The notes under the pieces are model-generated. The model did no database searches. It worked only from the letters and a program-made list of their open reading frames with translations, and had not been told where the DNA came from. A stretch of 64,000 bases of DNA from Acidiphilium iwatense (GTDB taxonomy: Bacteria > Pseudomonadota > Alphaproteobacteria > Acetobacterales > Acetobacteraceae). This document shows, piece by piece, positions 34,098-42,102 of this stretch (position 1 is its first letter; every line of letters starts with the position of its first letter). The position numbers and the translations under genes were made by a program. The DNA is taken from assembly GCF_021556475.1 (NCBI RefSeq), contig NZ_JAKGBZ010000004.1:79329-143328 (forward strand), given 5' to 3'.

Positions 34098-35333
34098 GTG
34101 GCGCCGCAAGTGCAGATTCAGGACGACGCCGCGTTGAGAGCGGTCGCGCAGACGTGGTTCACAACGTTCGACCCCGCCGCTCAAGCCAGGATCGTCGACC
34201 TGCTGCGCCAAATCGCCACCACCGGTGCCGACCCGGTCATCGAATTGCGTCGCAACCTGACCTCGTGGTTCGGGTCACGCACGGAAGGCGCCTTGCCGCG
34301 CGCTCCGGCCATTTTGACCGAAGCAAGCGGAGACCGGCTGGCACTGGAGCCGCTGGCACCGGCGCCGCGACCGACGATGTGGCCGCAACGACCCAAGCTA
34401 CGCGGCGGCGAATTGTTCAGCAGCTGGTTGTGGCGGACAGCGATCGCCGCCGGCATCCCGCCACGGCGGTTTGTCCGGGACGCGGTGGGTGAAACCCTTG
34501 AGGATATCGACCGGGACATCGCGCCCGCCACGCTGCAGCGGCTTGCGACTCTGTCGGGTCATACCGCCGATCATCTGGCTGCAGGATTGCTGATCCCTGG
34601 CACCGTTGCCCAGACGCCCGCGGCCATCGGCGAGGAGGTCTTGCTCCGCGATGGCCGTTTTCTTTTGACGCGCAAGGGCCGTGATCGGCTGGGTAGATCG
34701 CGTCCGGTGCTGCAGTATTGTCCTCGGTGCCTGCGGGCTCCCGGCATCCCGTCATTCGCGCGCGCCTGGCGTTTCGCTCATGCCGCAGTCTGCGTGACAC
34801 ATGCCTGCCGCCTGCACGAGCGATGCTGGAATTGCGACAGCGCAATTTCCATTTTGGATCAGCGTAATGCAGACCCGGAGGTAAGATGCACGACATGCCA
34901 TGCGGCTTTGGGGCAGGCTCCCATATCCAACGCGACGGCGGCGTCCCCCCGCCAGCGGGCATTGTCGACCCTGCTCTTCTATCTCGCGACGAATATTCCC
35001 GATTGCGAGCGCCGGTGCCATCTCGATCCGCTGGCACGCGCGCTCGGCGGCAGTGCCGCGCCCGTTGAATTTCGCGCGCGGGCACTCGCCGGATTGCGGG
35101 CGTCGAGTTGGCCCGTCTGGTTCGGAACGCCGGCGCACTCCAGTCACGTCGAGAACCTGCGTATTCTGGCCAAAGGGATCGAATATCGCCGACTCGCCGC
35201 GGTCGCCACCGCCCAGCGCCGCAGGGCGCGCCTCCAAGCCACGATGTCCGATGCTTCGGAATGCTCGTCTCGTCAGGTCGCAACCACGGCGTCGCTCATT
35301 CGGCGACTGTCAGCAGGCGCAGAGCCAAGGTGA
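34098..35333 (+). CDS. tniQ: TniQ-family target-selection protein
   Basis: The protein has 411 aa from GTG 34098; the frame is open to a TTG/ATG at 34014-34017 inside tniB, so an overlapping start is possible. The TniQ domain begins near GGELFSSWLWRTAIAAGIPP. Zinc-ribbon-like cysteines are clear: YCPRCL, then CWNC and CTTC. TniQ/TnsD proteins choose the insertion site. The roughly 90 residues before the domain are not recognised. The 3' end overlaps the oppositely oriented gene at 35296-36060 by 38 bp. Confidence 0.85.
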   Translation: MAPQVQIQDDAALRAVAQTWFTTFDPAAQARIVDLLRQIATTGADPVIELRRNLTSWFGSRTEGALPRAPAILTEASGDRLALEPLAPAPRPTMWPQRPKLRGGELFSSWLWRTAIAAGIPPRRFVRDAVGETLEDIDRDIAPATLQRLATLSGHTADHLAAGLLIPGTVAQTPAAIGEEVLLRDGRFLLTRKGRDRLGRSRPVLQYCPRCLRAPGIPSFARAWRFAHAAVCVTHACRLHERCWNCDSAISILDQRNADPEVRCTTCHAALGQAPISNATAASPRQRALSTLLFYLATNIPDCERRCHLDPLARALGGSAAPVEFRARALAGLRASSWPVWFGTPAHSSHVENLRILAKGIEYRRLAAVATAQRRRARLQATMSDASECSSRQVATTASLIRRLSAGAEPR

Positions 35334-36060
35334 GCGCCGGCCAGCGCCGACGCACCGCGTCGAGGGCGCGCCACGGCGTCCAGTCGGCCGCCCAGAACCG
35401 AAACCTCACAGCCGCGTGCTCGGACGGAATCCGGATCTCGGCGCGGTCGACCGGTTCTTCCTCGACCCCGCGCAGCATCCAGGTCGTGCCCCAATGCCGC
35501 CATTGCCAAGCGACCACGACCGGATCCTCGGGGCCAAGCCGACGCAGCGACTCCGGCAGCGGCACCAGCGCGTTGAGGTCGAGCGGACAGCGCGCCATCG
35601 CGATTTGATCGGCCGCCGCCAAATCGAGCATCTCGACCACCGCGCTGACCTCCCGCGCCAGCGCCCGGGCATGCTCGGCGGACAGATCCGGGCGGCCCGC
35701 GCACAGACCCAGCAGCCGGCTGGTCCAGTCGTCGCGATAGCGTTCATAGTCGCTCGCCCACGCGATCTGGCCGGGGCCGCTGGCGGCCGGCCGGAATCCG
35801 GCAATATCGCCAGCGGGGCCGCTGACGGTCAAACGGTGGGGCAGCCATTCGGGATTCGGCAGACACAGAATGTCCGGATCGCTGACCGAGGGGCCGGGTT
35901 CGGCCGGCGCCGACGCGGCACCTTCCGCGAGGGTGGACCGCGCGCGGCGCTGGCTGGCTGGACTGCCGGCAACGAGATGGGCGAGGCGCGGCGGCCGGCC
36001 CCGGCGCGCCGGGGTTGTGCGGCCGGCAGAGTCGCCCTTGCTGGACCGCCGACGCGCCAC
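35296..36060 (-). CDS. Unrecognised protein linked to a tyrosine recombinase
   Basis: The protein has 254 aa from a GTG start 3 bp after the recombinase stop. The N-terminus is basic and low-complexity (ARRRSSKGDSAGRTTPARR); the middle is helical and Ala/Arg/Leu-rich (SAEHARALAREVSAVVEML), and the C-terminus has many Trp residues (WQWRHWGTTWML, WAADWTPWRAL). I recognise no family or motif. Tight coupling to the recombinase suggests an accessory factor. Its end overlaps tniQ on the other strand, so the two operons are packed tail to tail. Confidence 0.65.
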   Translation of the reverse strand: MARRRSSKGDSAGRTTPARRGRPPRLAHLVAGSPASQRRARSTLAEGAASAPAEPGPSVSDPDILCLPNPEWLPHRLTVSGPAGDIAGFRPAASGPGQIAWASDYERYRDDWTSRLLGLCAGRPDLSAEHARALAREVSAVVEMLDLAAADQIAMARCPLDLNALVPLPESLRRLGPEDPVVVAWQWRHWGTTWMLRGVEEEPVDRAEIRIPSEHAAVRFRFWAADWTPWRALDAVRRRWPALTLALRLLTVAE

Positions 36061-36063
36061 CGG

Positions 36064-37116
36064 TCAGAGCCCGAGCAGCTTGACTGGGCTCTCGGTCACC
36101 AGCTTGGCCCGGCGCACATAGCCGCGCATGGTGCGCAGGTCCTTCTGGCGGGTATGGTCCATGATCTGCTCGTCGCGGGCGCCGTTGAGATAGGCCTGGG
36201 TGATGAAGCCAGCGCGCAGGCCGTGCGGGCTGAGCCGTTCGCCCGCCGGCACCGTCAAGCCGGCGCGCGCCGCCCGCTTGCGCAGAATCTGCCGCACCGT
36301 ATCCGGGTGCAGGGCCGCCAGGCCGATGACGCCGCGCCTGTCGATGCTCCGGAACACCGGCCCGTGGCGGCACGCCGACGCCCGCAGCCACGACTCCACC
36401 GCCCGCACCGGGCAGGTTTCGGGGGCGGTGCCGCGCGGAATCCCGAGCGTCGCGCCCTTGCCGGCCGGGTCACCTTTGGCGCGCGGGATCAGCAGCCGCA
36501 ACCCGTCGGCGTCGAAGCTGAGATGCGGGTGATCGATCGCGACCAGTTCCGCGCGGCGCAGCGCGCCGGCATAGCCGAGCAGCAGCAGCGCTCGGTCCCG
36601 CAACCCCACCAGGGAGTGGTCGCAGGTCGCCACCAGATGGCGCACCTCGTCGGTCATCAGCGCCGCGGCTTGCTGCGGCGGCCGGCCGTGGCGCCGGCGG
36701 ATGCCGCGCAAAGTGTTGCGGATCGCCGGATGGGCGCCGGGCCAGTTCTGCCCGGCGAGCCGATGGGCCCGCCCCAGCGCCGCGAGGCGGCGCACCAGGG
36801 CGCTGGCGCGATGGCTCGCCGCCAGTGCCGCGAGATAGGCTGCCACGGTTTCGGGAGCGGCCGGCAGCGGCGACCAGTGGGCGGCCGCGCACCATGCGCA
36901 GAAATGCCGCCAGTCACTCCGGTAGGCCCGCAAGGTAGCGGGGGCGAGCGCCTGGTCGGCGAAATCGATGGCGGCGGCCAGGGCGGCGCGGGCCGCGGCG
37001 GAGCGATCGGCGGGAACCCCGTCCGGTCCGGAGGCCCAACCGGCGTCGGGCACCGCCGGCATCCGGTCCGGGGTGGCTGGGATCTGGCCCGGGTGATCCA
37101 CCGAATCGCCTGTCAT
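36064..37116 (-). CDS. Tyrosine recombinase/integrase
   Basis: The protein has 350 aa. An N-terminal core-binding domain spans about residues 40-150 and a catalytic domain follows. Catalytic residues visible: R187 or R188 (GALRRAEL), H298 and R301 (SPHGLRAGF), H321 (DHTRQKDL) and Y333 (MRGYVRRA). The DHTRQKDLRTMRGYVR segment is a variant seen in integrases of accessory islands. It is distinct from the R-element recombinase. A candidate crossover site (37156-37180) lies 40 bp upstream of its start. Confidence 0.9.
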   Translation of the reverse strand: MTGDSVDHPGQIPATPDRMPAVPDAGWASGPDGVPADRSAAARAALAAAIDFADQALAPATLRAYRSDWRHFCAWCAAAHWSPLPAAPETVAAYLAALAASHRASALVRRLAALGRAHRLAGQNWPGAHPAIRNTLRGIRRRHGRPPQQAAALMTDEVRHLVATCDHSLVGLRDRALLLLGYAGALRRAELVAIDHPHLSFDADGLRLLIPRAKGDPAGKGATLGIPRGTAPETCPVRAVESWLRASACRHGPVFRSIDRRGVIGLAALHPDTVRQILRKRAARAGLTVPAGERLSPHGLRAGFITQAYLNGARDEQIMDHTRQKDLRTMRGYVRRAKLVTESPVKLLGL

Positions 37117-37155
37117 ACCCGCGACTTAGCGTCAATTAGGGCAAAATTGCAAGAC

Positions 37156-37180
37156 ACGCGATAAGTGACAGTTATCGCGT
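37156..37180. other. Candidate recombination core site (9-bp inverted repeat, 7-bp spacer)
   Basis: ACGCGATAA (37156-37164) and TTATCGCGT (37172-37180) are perfect inverted arms around GTGACAG. The arm length and spacer match the arm-spacer-arm design of tyrosine recombinase core sites, where the spacer sets the strand-exchange overlap. It lies between scpB and the recombinase. An operator for the recombinase gene is the main alternative. Confidence 0.5.
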
Positions 37181-37224
37181 ATTAAATATCCGCAAAATCG
37201 TATCACCATCGCCCGGCTGACGGC

Positions 37225-37824
37225 TCAGGACGTCGCCGCGCCGTCGGAATCTGCCGCGGAAGAGTCGTTGCTCGGCGCCGCCGTGGTTTTGGGTCTGCCC
37301 TCGGCCTGCAGGGGTGCGCGTCCAGCGCCCGGCAGATCGCGCAGACTATTCAGTCCAAACTGGGCCAGGAACCGCGGTGTGGTCACCCACAAGGTCGGCC
37401 GTCCCGACGCCTCCTTGCGCCCCCACGGCTGGATCAGTCCGGTTTCGAGCAACAGGTCCATCGTCGCCTGGCCGAGGCTGGCACCCCGGATATTTTCGAT
37501 GTTGGCGCGGGTGATCGGCTGATGCAAGGCAATCACCACCAGGGTTTCCATCGCCACCCGCGGCAGACGGCGCGTCTCGGTCAGTACCTCACGCAACGGC
37601 GCCGCGAGGTCGGGCGCGGTCCGAAACGACCAGCCGCCGCCGGTCTGGACCAGGATCACGCCGCGGTCGGCACAATGACGCTGCAGGGCTTCGAGGACGA
37701 AAAGCGGATCGAGGTCGCGCGGCAGCAGCGGCTCCAGCGTCTTGGGGGTGACCGGCTCCGGGCTGGCAAACACCAAGGCCTCCGCCAGGCGCAGCACCTC
37801 GATCGGGACCTCGAACGCCGCCAT
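37225..37824 (-). CDS. scpB: Segregation and condensation protein B, likely accessory copy
   Basis: The protein has 199 aa with two winged-helix domains of the ScpB family (LAEALVFASPEPVTPKTLEPL, then VAMETLVVIALHQPITRANIE and PTLWVTTPRFLAQFGL). ScpB dimers bind ScpA in the SMC complex. It is transcribed toward the recombinase and opposite to scpA, an arrangement unlike the usual scpA-scpB operon. The C-terminal 30 residues are low-complexity. Confidence 0.88.
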   Translation of the reverse strand: MAAFEVPIEVLRLAEALVFASPEPVTPKTLEPLLPRDLDPLFVLEALQRHCADRGVILVQTGGGWSFRTAPDLAAPLREVLTETRRLPRVAMETLVVIALHQPITRANIENIRGASLGQATMDLLLETGLIQPWGRKEASGRPTLWVTTPRFLAQFGLNSLRDLPGAGRAPLQAEGRPKTTAAPSNDSSAADSDGAATS

Positions 37825-37860
37825 CGGGACATTCTGCCAAGGATCGGGCCCCGATGCCAG

Positions 37861-37879
37861 GGCGGACCGTCAGTCCGCC
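37861..37879. promoter_or_regulatory. Inverted repeat upstream of scpB
   Basis: GGCGGAC and GTCCGCC form perfect 7-bp arms around CGTCA, 37 bp upstream of the scpB start. Three AGTGCA/TGCACT motifs lie beyond it (37904, 37926, 37953). It could be an operator or a 5' leader hairpin. The rest of 37880-38121 has no gene. A weak AACCC/GGGTT stem with a T run lies at 38021-38037. Confidence 0.35.
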
Positions 37880-38121
37880 GACAAGCGCCGTTCTTTGGCC
37901 TTTAGTGCAGCAGTAAGGGAAAAAATGCACTCACCAAAGGAAATCGACACCCAGTGCACGCGCCGGCTTCCGGCATGCCACCTCGGCGCTCGCCCGGCTG
38001 GATTCGGAACATAATTCGTTAACCCTTTGGGTTTTTTGTTTATTCCGATCGTTTTCGCTGGACAGGCCGGGGTGTTTACCCTATCCCATCGGTTAGGGAT
38101 CGTTCACGTTTGGGGGTTGGG

Positions 38122-39423
38122 ATGCGGTTTGGCGCGGTGCAGGCTTGGGTTGCTGCCCGGAGCAAGCGGGTTTCGGTGCTCATGGCGACCCTTGGCATTG
38201 CCGCTCTCGGTGCGATCGCGCCGGCGCATGCCGCGTTGCACGGCGCCTATGCGCCGGTGTCTCCCGGCACCGACTGGATCGTGATGGATGCGACCACCGG
38301 GCGCGTGCTGTCCGAGCATAACGCCTATACCGAGCGGTATCCGGCCAGCCTGACCAAGCTGATGACGCTCGATCTTGCGTTCCATGCCTTGCGCGCCGGC
38401 AGGCTGACGCTCGACACCGCCATTCCGGTGACCGCGGCGGCGGCCCATGTTCAGCCGGTCAAGCTCAACCTCGTGCCGGGGCAGACCATCACCACGCGCC
38501 AGGCGATGCTGGGGATGACCACTTTGTCCGCCAACGACGCGGCGACCGCGCTCGGCCAATACCTCGGCGGCGGCAGCATCGGGCGGTTCGCCGAAGCGAT
38601 GACGGCGCGCGCCCATGCGCTCGGGATGCTGCATACCCAGTTCTACAACCCGTCCGGCCTGCCGAACCCCGGCCAGGTGACCGACGCCTACGACATGGCG
38701 ATCCTCGCCCGCCACATCCTGCTGACCTACCCGCAATATCGCTACATGTTCTCGGTCGCCAGCTTCGATTTCGAGGGCCGGCCGATCCCGAACATCGACG
38801 GAATGCTGAAACTCTACCCCGGCGCGATCGGGATGAAGACCGGCTATACCGATCTGGCCCGGTTCAATCTGGTGACGGCCGCCGTGCGCGACGGGCATCT
38901 GCTGATCGGCGTCGAACTGCATTCGCGGTCCTGGAGCACATCCTATCGCACCATGACGAAACTGCTCGACGCGGGTTTCGCGGCGGATGGCGTGCAGTCC
39001 GGCCCGATCATCGCGATGCGCAAGGCGATTCCCGACATCCTGCCGGTCGCCCATGCCGCGACGGTGCATCGGCCGGCAGCACGCCGCGTTCTGGTCACGC
39101 TGAAACAGCGCCGCCCGGCGATCCGCCATCTCGTTCTGCATTCCGGCCATGTGACCCAGGACATGATTCCCGGCTGGACCGCGCAGATCGGCGCCTATGA
39201 CACCTATGCCGCCGCCCGTCATCAGGCGATCCTGGTGCGCGGCGAACGGCGCGCCGGCACCGCGCGGGTCAGCAGCGTGGTGCTGCGCCATCGCCGCATC
39301 TGGCGGGCTCAGCTCGCCGGGCTGAACGAGGCAGGCGCACGAGCGACCTGCGCACTGCTCGCCCGGCACCATCAATCCTGCTTCATCATCGCACCGCACA
39401 ACGAAGATCTGGCGATGCGATAA
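38122..39423 (+). CDS. D-alanyl-D-alanine carboxypeptidase with SPOR domain
   Basis: The protein has 433 aa. ATG 38122 gives a good signal peptide ending near APAHA. The penicillin-binding motifs are S76-x-x-K79 (ASLTKLM), S136-A-N (LSANDAATAL) and K239-T-G (KTGYT), as in the DacF/PBP5 group that trims peptidoglycan pentapeptides in the periplasm. The C-terminal 80 residues form a SPOR-like domain (WTAQIGAYDTYAAARHQA), which targets septal, denuded glycan. This fusion is common in alphaproteobacteria. Confidence 0.93.
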   Translation: MRFGAVQAWVAARSKRVSVLMATLGIAALGAIAPAHAALHGAYAPVSPGTDWIVMDATTGRVLSEHNAYTERYPASLTKLMTLDLAFHALRAGRLTLDTAIPVTAAAAHVQPVKLNLVPGQTITTRQAMLGMTTLSANDAATALGQYLGGGSIGRFAEAMTARAHALGMLHTQFYNPSGLPNPGQVTDAYDMAILARHILLTYPQYRYMFSVASFDFEGRPIPNIDGMLKLYPGAIGMKTGYTDLARFNLVTAAVRDGHLLIGVELHSRSWSTSYRTMTKLLDAGFAADGVQSGPIIAMRKAIPDILPVAHAATVHRPAARRVLVTLKQRRPAIRHLVLHSGHVTQDMIPGWTAQIGAYDTYAAARHQAILVRGERRAGTARVSSVVLRHRRIWRAQLAGLNEAGARATCALLARHHQSCFIIAPHNEDLAMR

Positions 39424-39450
39424 GGCGCCCCCTGGATTAGGCGCGATTGC

Positions 39451-39852
39451 TTATTTCGGGGGCGTGGTGAAGAACCAGGGATGTTCGTCGAGATCGCGGA
39501 CGGTGTAGGTGCGCCCGTAGGATTCGTCGCGCGGCGGATGGACGATCTCCGCCCCGGCCTCCTTGGCCCGCCGGTAATGCGCATCGACATCGGCGAGATA
39601 GACGAAGATGCCTTGAGACGCCGATCCAATCTCCCGCGCGCTCTGCATCCGCCAATCCTTGCCGCCCTGTCCCATCATGATGCGCTGGCCGCCGAAAATC
39701 ATTTGCGCGTGCATCCCGCTCGGCGTCGCATGGCGCATTTCCTCGGTGAAGCCGAAGGCGCGGGCGAGCCAGTCGAGAGCGGCGGGAACGTCGCGATAGA
39801 AAATATAGGGGATGATCTCGGTAGCGATCGTTTGGTTGGACATGGCCATCAT
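39451..39852 (-). CDS. VOC-superfamily protein (PhnB/glyoxalase-like)
   Basis: The protein has 133 aa, a single vicinal-oxygen-chelate domain. It starts with IPYIFYRDVPAALDWLARAF and ends with SYGRTYTVRDLDEHPW. The pattern matches PhnB-like proteins annotated as glyoxalase or bleomycin-resistance relatives; the substrate is unknown. GGGG lies before ATG 39852; ATGs 3 and 9 nt further in are alternatives. Convergent with the carboxypeptidase gene. Confidence 0.8.
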   Translation of the reverse strand: MMAMSNQTIATEIIPYIFYRDVPAALDWLARAFGFTEEMRHATPSGMHAQMIFGGQRIMMGQGGKDWRMQSAREIGSASQGIFVYLADVDAHYRRAKEAGAEIVHPPRDESYGRTYTVRDLDEHPWFFTTPPK

Positions 39853-39915
39853 CGTTTCCCCTTGATGGATGAAGCCCGGATCATAGAGGATGGTTCGGCG
39901 CCTGTCTTGAATGTT

Positions 39916-41559
39916 TCATGACGTCGTTTCCTCGCGAGTCACCGCCGCCAATGCGTCGGCGCGGCGGCAAGCGCGGGCGGGACGCCGGCCACGACGCCAC
40001 GCGATCAGCCCCGGCGCGGCGAGGATCAGCGCCATTGCGTTCCAGACCAGGAACTCGGTATTGAGCGGGCCGGAGACGATCGCACTCGCGATCGCGCCCG
40101 CCGCGAGGACGGCGCTCGGCAGCCAGTCCCGCCAGGTTTCCGCCGCCGGACAATCGCGCGCGGCCAGCCGGAAGATCGCGACCACCACCGGCACGGCGAA
40201 GACGGCGAACGGCGCGTCGCGATAGCGCGGATCGAACACCAGCATCGTCTGGATCACCGCAGCCGCGACCTGAAACAAGAACCAGAGATGGTCGAATGTC
40301 CGCACCCAGTCGCGCGACCTCGCGTAGCCGAACAGGCTGGCGCGGAGCAGCAGAACCGTCTCCGCGCCCGAGGCCGGCGGATGCGCGGCACCCTTCACCG
40401 CGCGGCGGAGACAAAGCCAGGCGAGCAAGGCTTGGGCGGGGAGGTTCACCGCGGCACAGATGATCAGCGAATTATCGTACAGGACGTGCCACGTGATCGC
40501 CCCGGCATAGACGAGCGCATTGCCGAGGCCGAACGCAAGCGCGGCAGCGCCAAGGTTCGTCGCGCCACCGAGCACGATCAGGGCGATGGAGATCACGATC
40601 GCCGTCCCGGCATAGAGCGGCCAATGCGGCATCTCGACCACCGGACCCGAGAGCGGAAATTTGGGCTGCCTTGCGGCGTTCCAGATGCCCCAGTTGGCGC
40701 CGGCGATTCCCTCGTCGTGATATTTCCAGCCCTGGTTGAACGCCTCGATCAGGTTGTAATCGACATGATCGCGATCGGCCAGGGTCACGAATTTGCGAAG
40801 AAAAATCGCCTCGTTGACGCGGGAGGGCGCGGCGTCGCCGCGCCAGCGGCCCCGGCTGGGCCAGCCGGTCTCGCCTACCGAAATCCGCTTGCCGGGAAAT
40901 TTTCGCTCCGCCTCGGCGATGGTCCGGCCGATCCGCGCGATCGCCCGATCGACGTTCACCGGATGGTTCTGCCAATAGGGCAGCAGATGGATCATCACGA
41001 TATCGACGTGTTTCGCCACCTGCGGAAATTCGAACCAGAATGTCGCGACATCCGCATACGCGATGGGCTGTTTCACCCGCGCCTTCACATGCTCGATATC
41101 CGCGATCAGCGCCGCCGGCGACAGATCGCGCCGCAGCAGCACCTCGTTGCCGACCACGACGCGGGAGACGGTATGCGGATGCGCATTCGCCTCGGCGATG
41201 CCCGCCGCCATCTCGCGCGCATTGTCGCGCCGGTTCGGCCCAAGCCAGATGCCGATCCAGACCTTCAGCCCCGCCTTCCTGGCCAGCGCGCCGATGTCGT
41301 AATCACCCTCCAGGGAGGAATAGGTGCGGATGCCGTCCGCATGTTTCGCGATCAGCCGGAGATCTTGCGCAACCTCGGCAGCATTCGGGAAACTCTTGGT
41401 CAGTGGCGACTGTCCGTCGCGGAACGGCGCGTAGGAGACCGAATGGAACCGCGCATCCGGCATGGTTACATCGCCCGCGACCGGCCGGTTCGGCCAGTAC
41501 CAGATGGCAAGCGTGATCAGGCCGAACAGGAACACGAAATAGGGTCTTGCCGAGCGCAT
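39916..41559 (-). CDS. Membrane-anchored GH17 glycoside hydrolase-like protein
   Basis: The protein has 547 aa from ATG 41559, which starts a membrane anchor (YFVFLFGLITLAIWYW). A GH17-type beta-glucanase/transglucosidase domain covers about residues 40-310. The likely acid is in VVGNEVLLR and the nucleophile in SVGETGWPSRG. The C-terminal 240 residues hold about seven membrane helices. Similar proteins are linked to exopolysaccharide or cyclic beta-glucan handling at the cell envelope; the substrate is not known here. It is divergent from the next gene. Confidence 0.8.
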   Translation of the reverse strand: MRSARPYFVFLFGLITLAIWYWPNRPVAGDVTMPDARFHSVSYAPFRDGQSPLTKSFPNAAEVAQDLRLIAKHADGIRTYSSLEGDYDIGALARKAGLKVWIGIWLGPNRRDNAREMAAGIAEANAHPHTVSRVVVGNEVLLRRDLSPAALIADIEHVKARVKQPIAYADVATFWFEFPQVAKHVDIVMIHLLPYWQNHPVNVDRAIARIGRTIAEAERKFPGKRISVGETGWPSRGRWRGDAAPSRVNEAIFLRKFVTLADRDHVDYNLIEAFNQGWKYHDEGIAGANWGIWNAARQPKFPLSGPVVEMPHWPLYAGTAIVISIALIVLGGATNLGAAALAFGLGNALVYAGAITWHVLYDNSLIICAAVNLPAQALLAWLCLRRAVKGAAHPPASGAETVLLLRASLFGYARSRDWVRTFDHLWFLFQVAAAVIQTMLVFDPRYRDAPFAVFAVPVVVAIFRLAARDCPAAETWRDWLPSAVLAAGAIASAIVSGPLNTEFLVWNAMALILAAPGLIAWRRGRRPARACRRADALAAVTREETTS

Positions 41560-41606
41560 CGCCTTGCCGCTTACAGGAGCAATCGGTAAACGGCCAGGGG
41601 TTGGAA

Positions 41607-42029
41607 ATGATGATCGACGGACTCGACGACGCATCCATCCGCCGCATCTTGATCACCACGCGGCGCATCGCGCTGGTCGGCGCCTCGGCCAACCCGGCCC
41701 GGCCCTCGAACGAGGTGCTGGGGTTTCTGCTCCGGCGCGGCTATGACGTCACCCCGGTCAATCCCGGTCTCGCCGGCCAGACCCTGCATGGCCGCGCGAT
41801 TGCCGCGAGCCTCGATGCGGCCGCGCCATTGGAGATGGTCGATCTGTTCCGCGCCTCGGATAAGGTGATGCCGGCGGTGCGCGACACGGTCCGGCTGGGG
41901 GCGAAAATCATCTGGATGCAGCTCGGCGTGATCAACCGCGAGGCGGCGGCGATCGCGCGCGATGCCGGGCTGATTGTGGTGATGGATCGCTGTCCTGTGA
42001 TCGAAACGGCGCGGCTGGGGCTGCGGTAA
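41607..42029 (+). CDS. CoA-binding (YccU-like) domain protein
   Basis: The protein has 140 aa. ATG 41607 was preferred over an upstream ATG at 41547 that lies in the divergent gene's start region. The Rossmann-type CoA-binding motif is RIALVGASANPARPSNEVLGF, within a domain ending in VVMDRCPVIE. This family is related to the succinyl-CoA synthetase alpha-subunit fold; the role is poorly defined. Confidence 0.85.
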   Translation: MMIDGLDDASIRRILITTRRIALVGASANPARPSNEVLGFLLRRGYDVTPVNPGLAGQTLHGRAIAASLDAAAPLEMVDLFRASDKVMPAVRDTVRLGAKIIWMQLGVINREAAAIARDAGLIVVMDRCPVIETARLGLR

Positions 42030-42102
42030 GTCAGTCTAACCGTATCAGGCACACGCAAGATAGGCTAAACCTGCGACACCGATCATTCCGATCACGGAGC
42101 GT

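Noticed and set aside
34900..37164. 754-aa plus-strand frame across the recombinase and unknown gene
   Set aside because: The minus-strand recombinase has all catalytic residues; the plus frame is Arg/Pro/Ala-rich with no domain, a typical GC-rich antisense frame.
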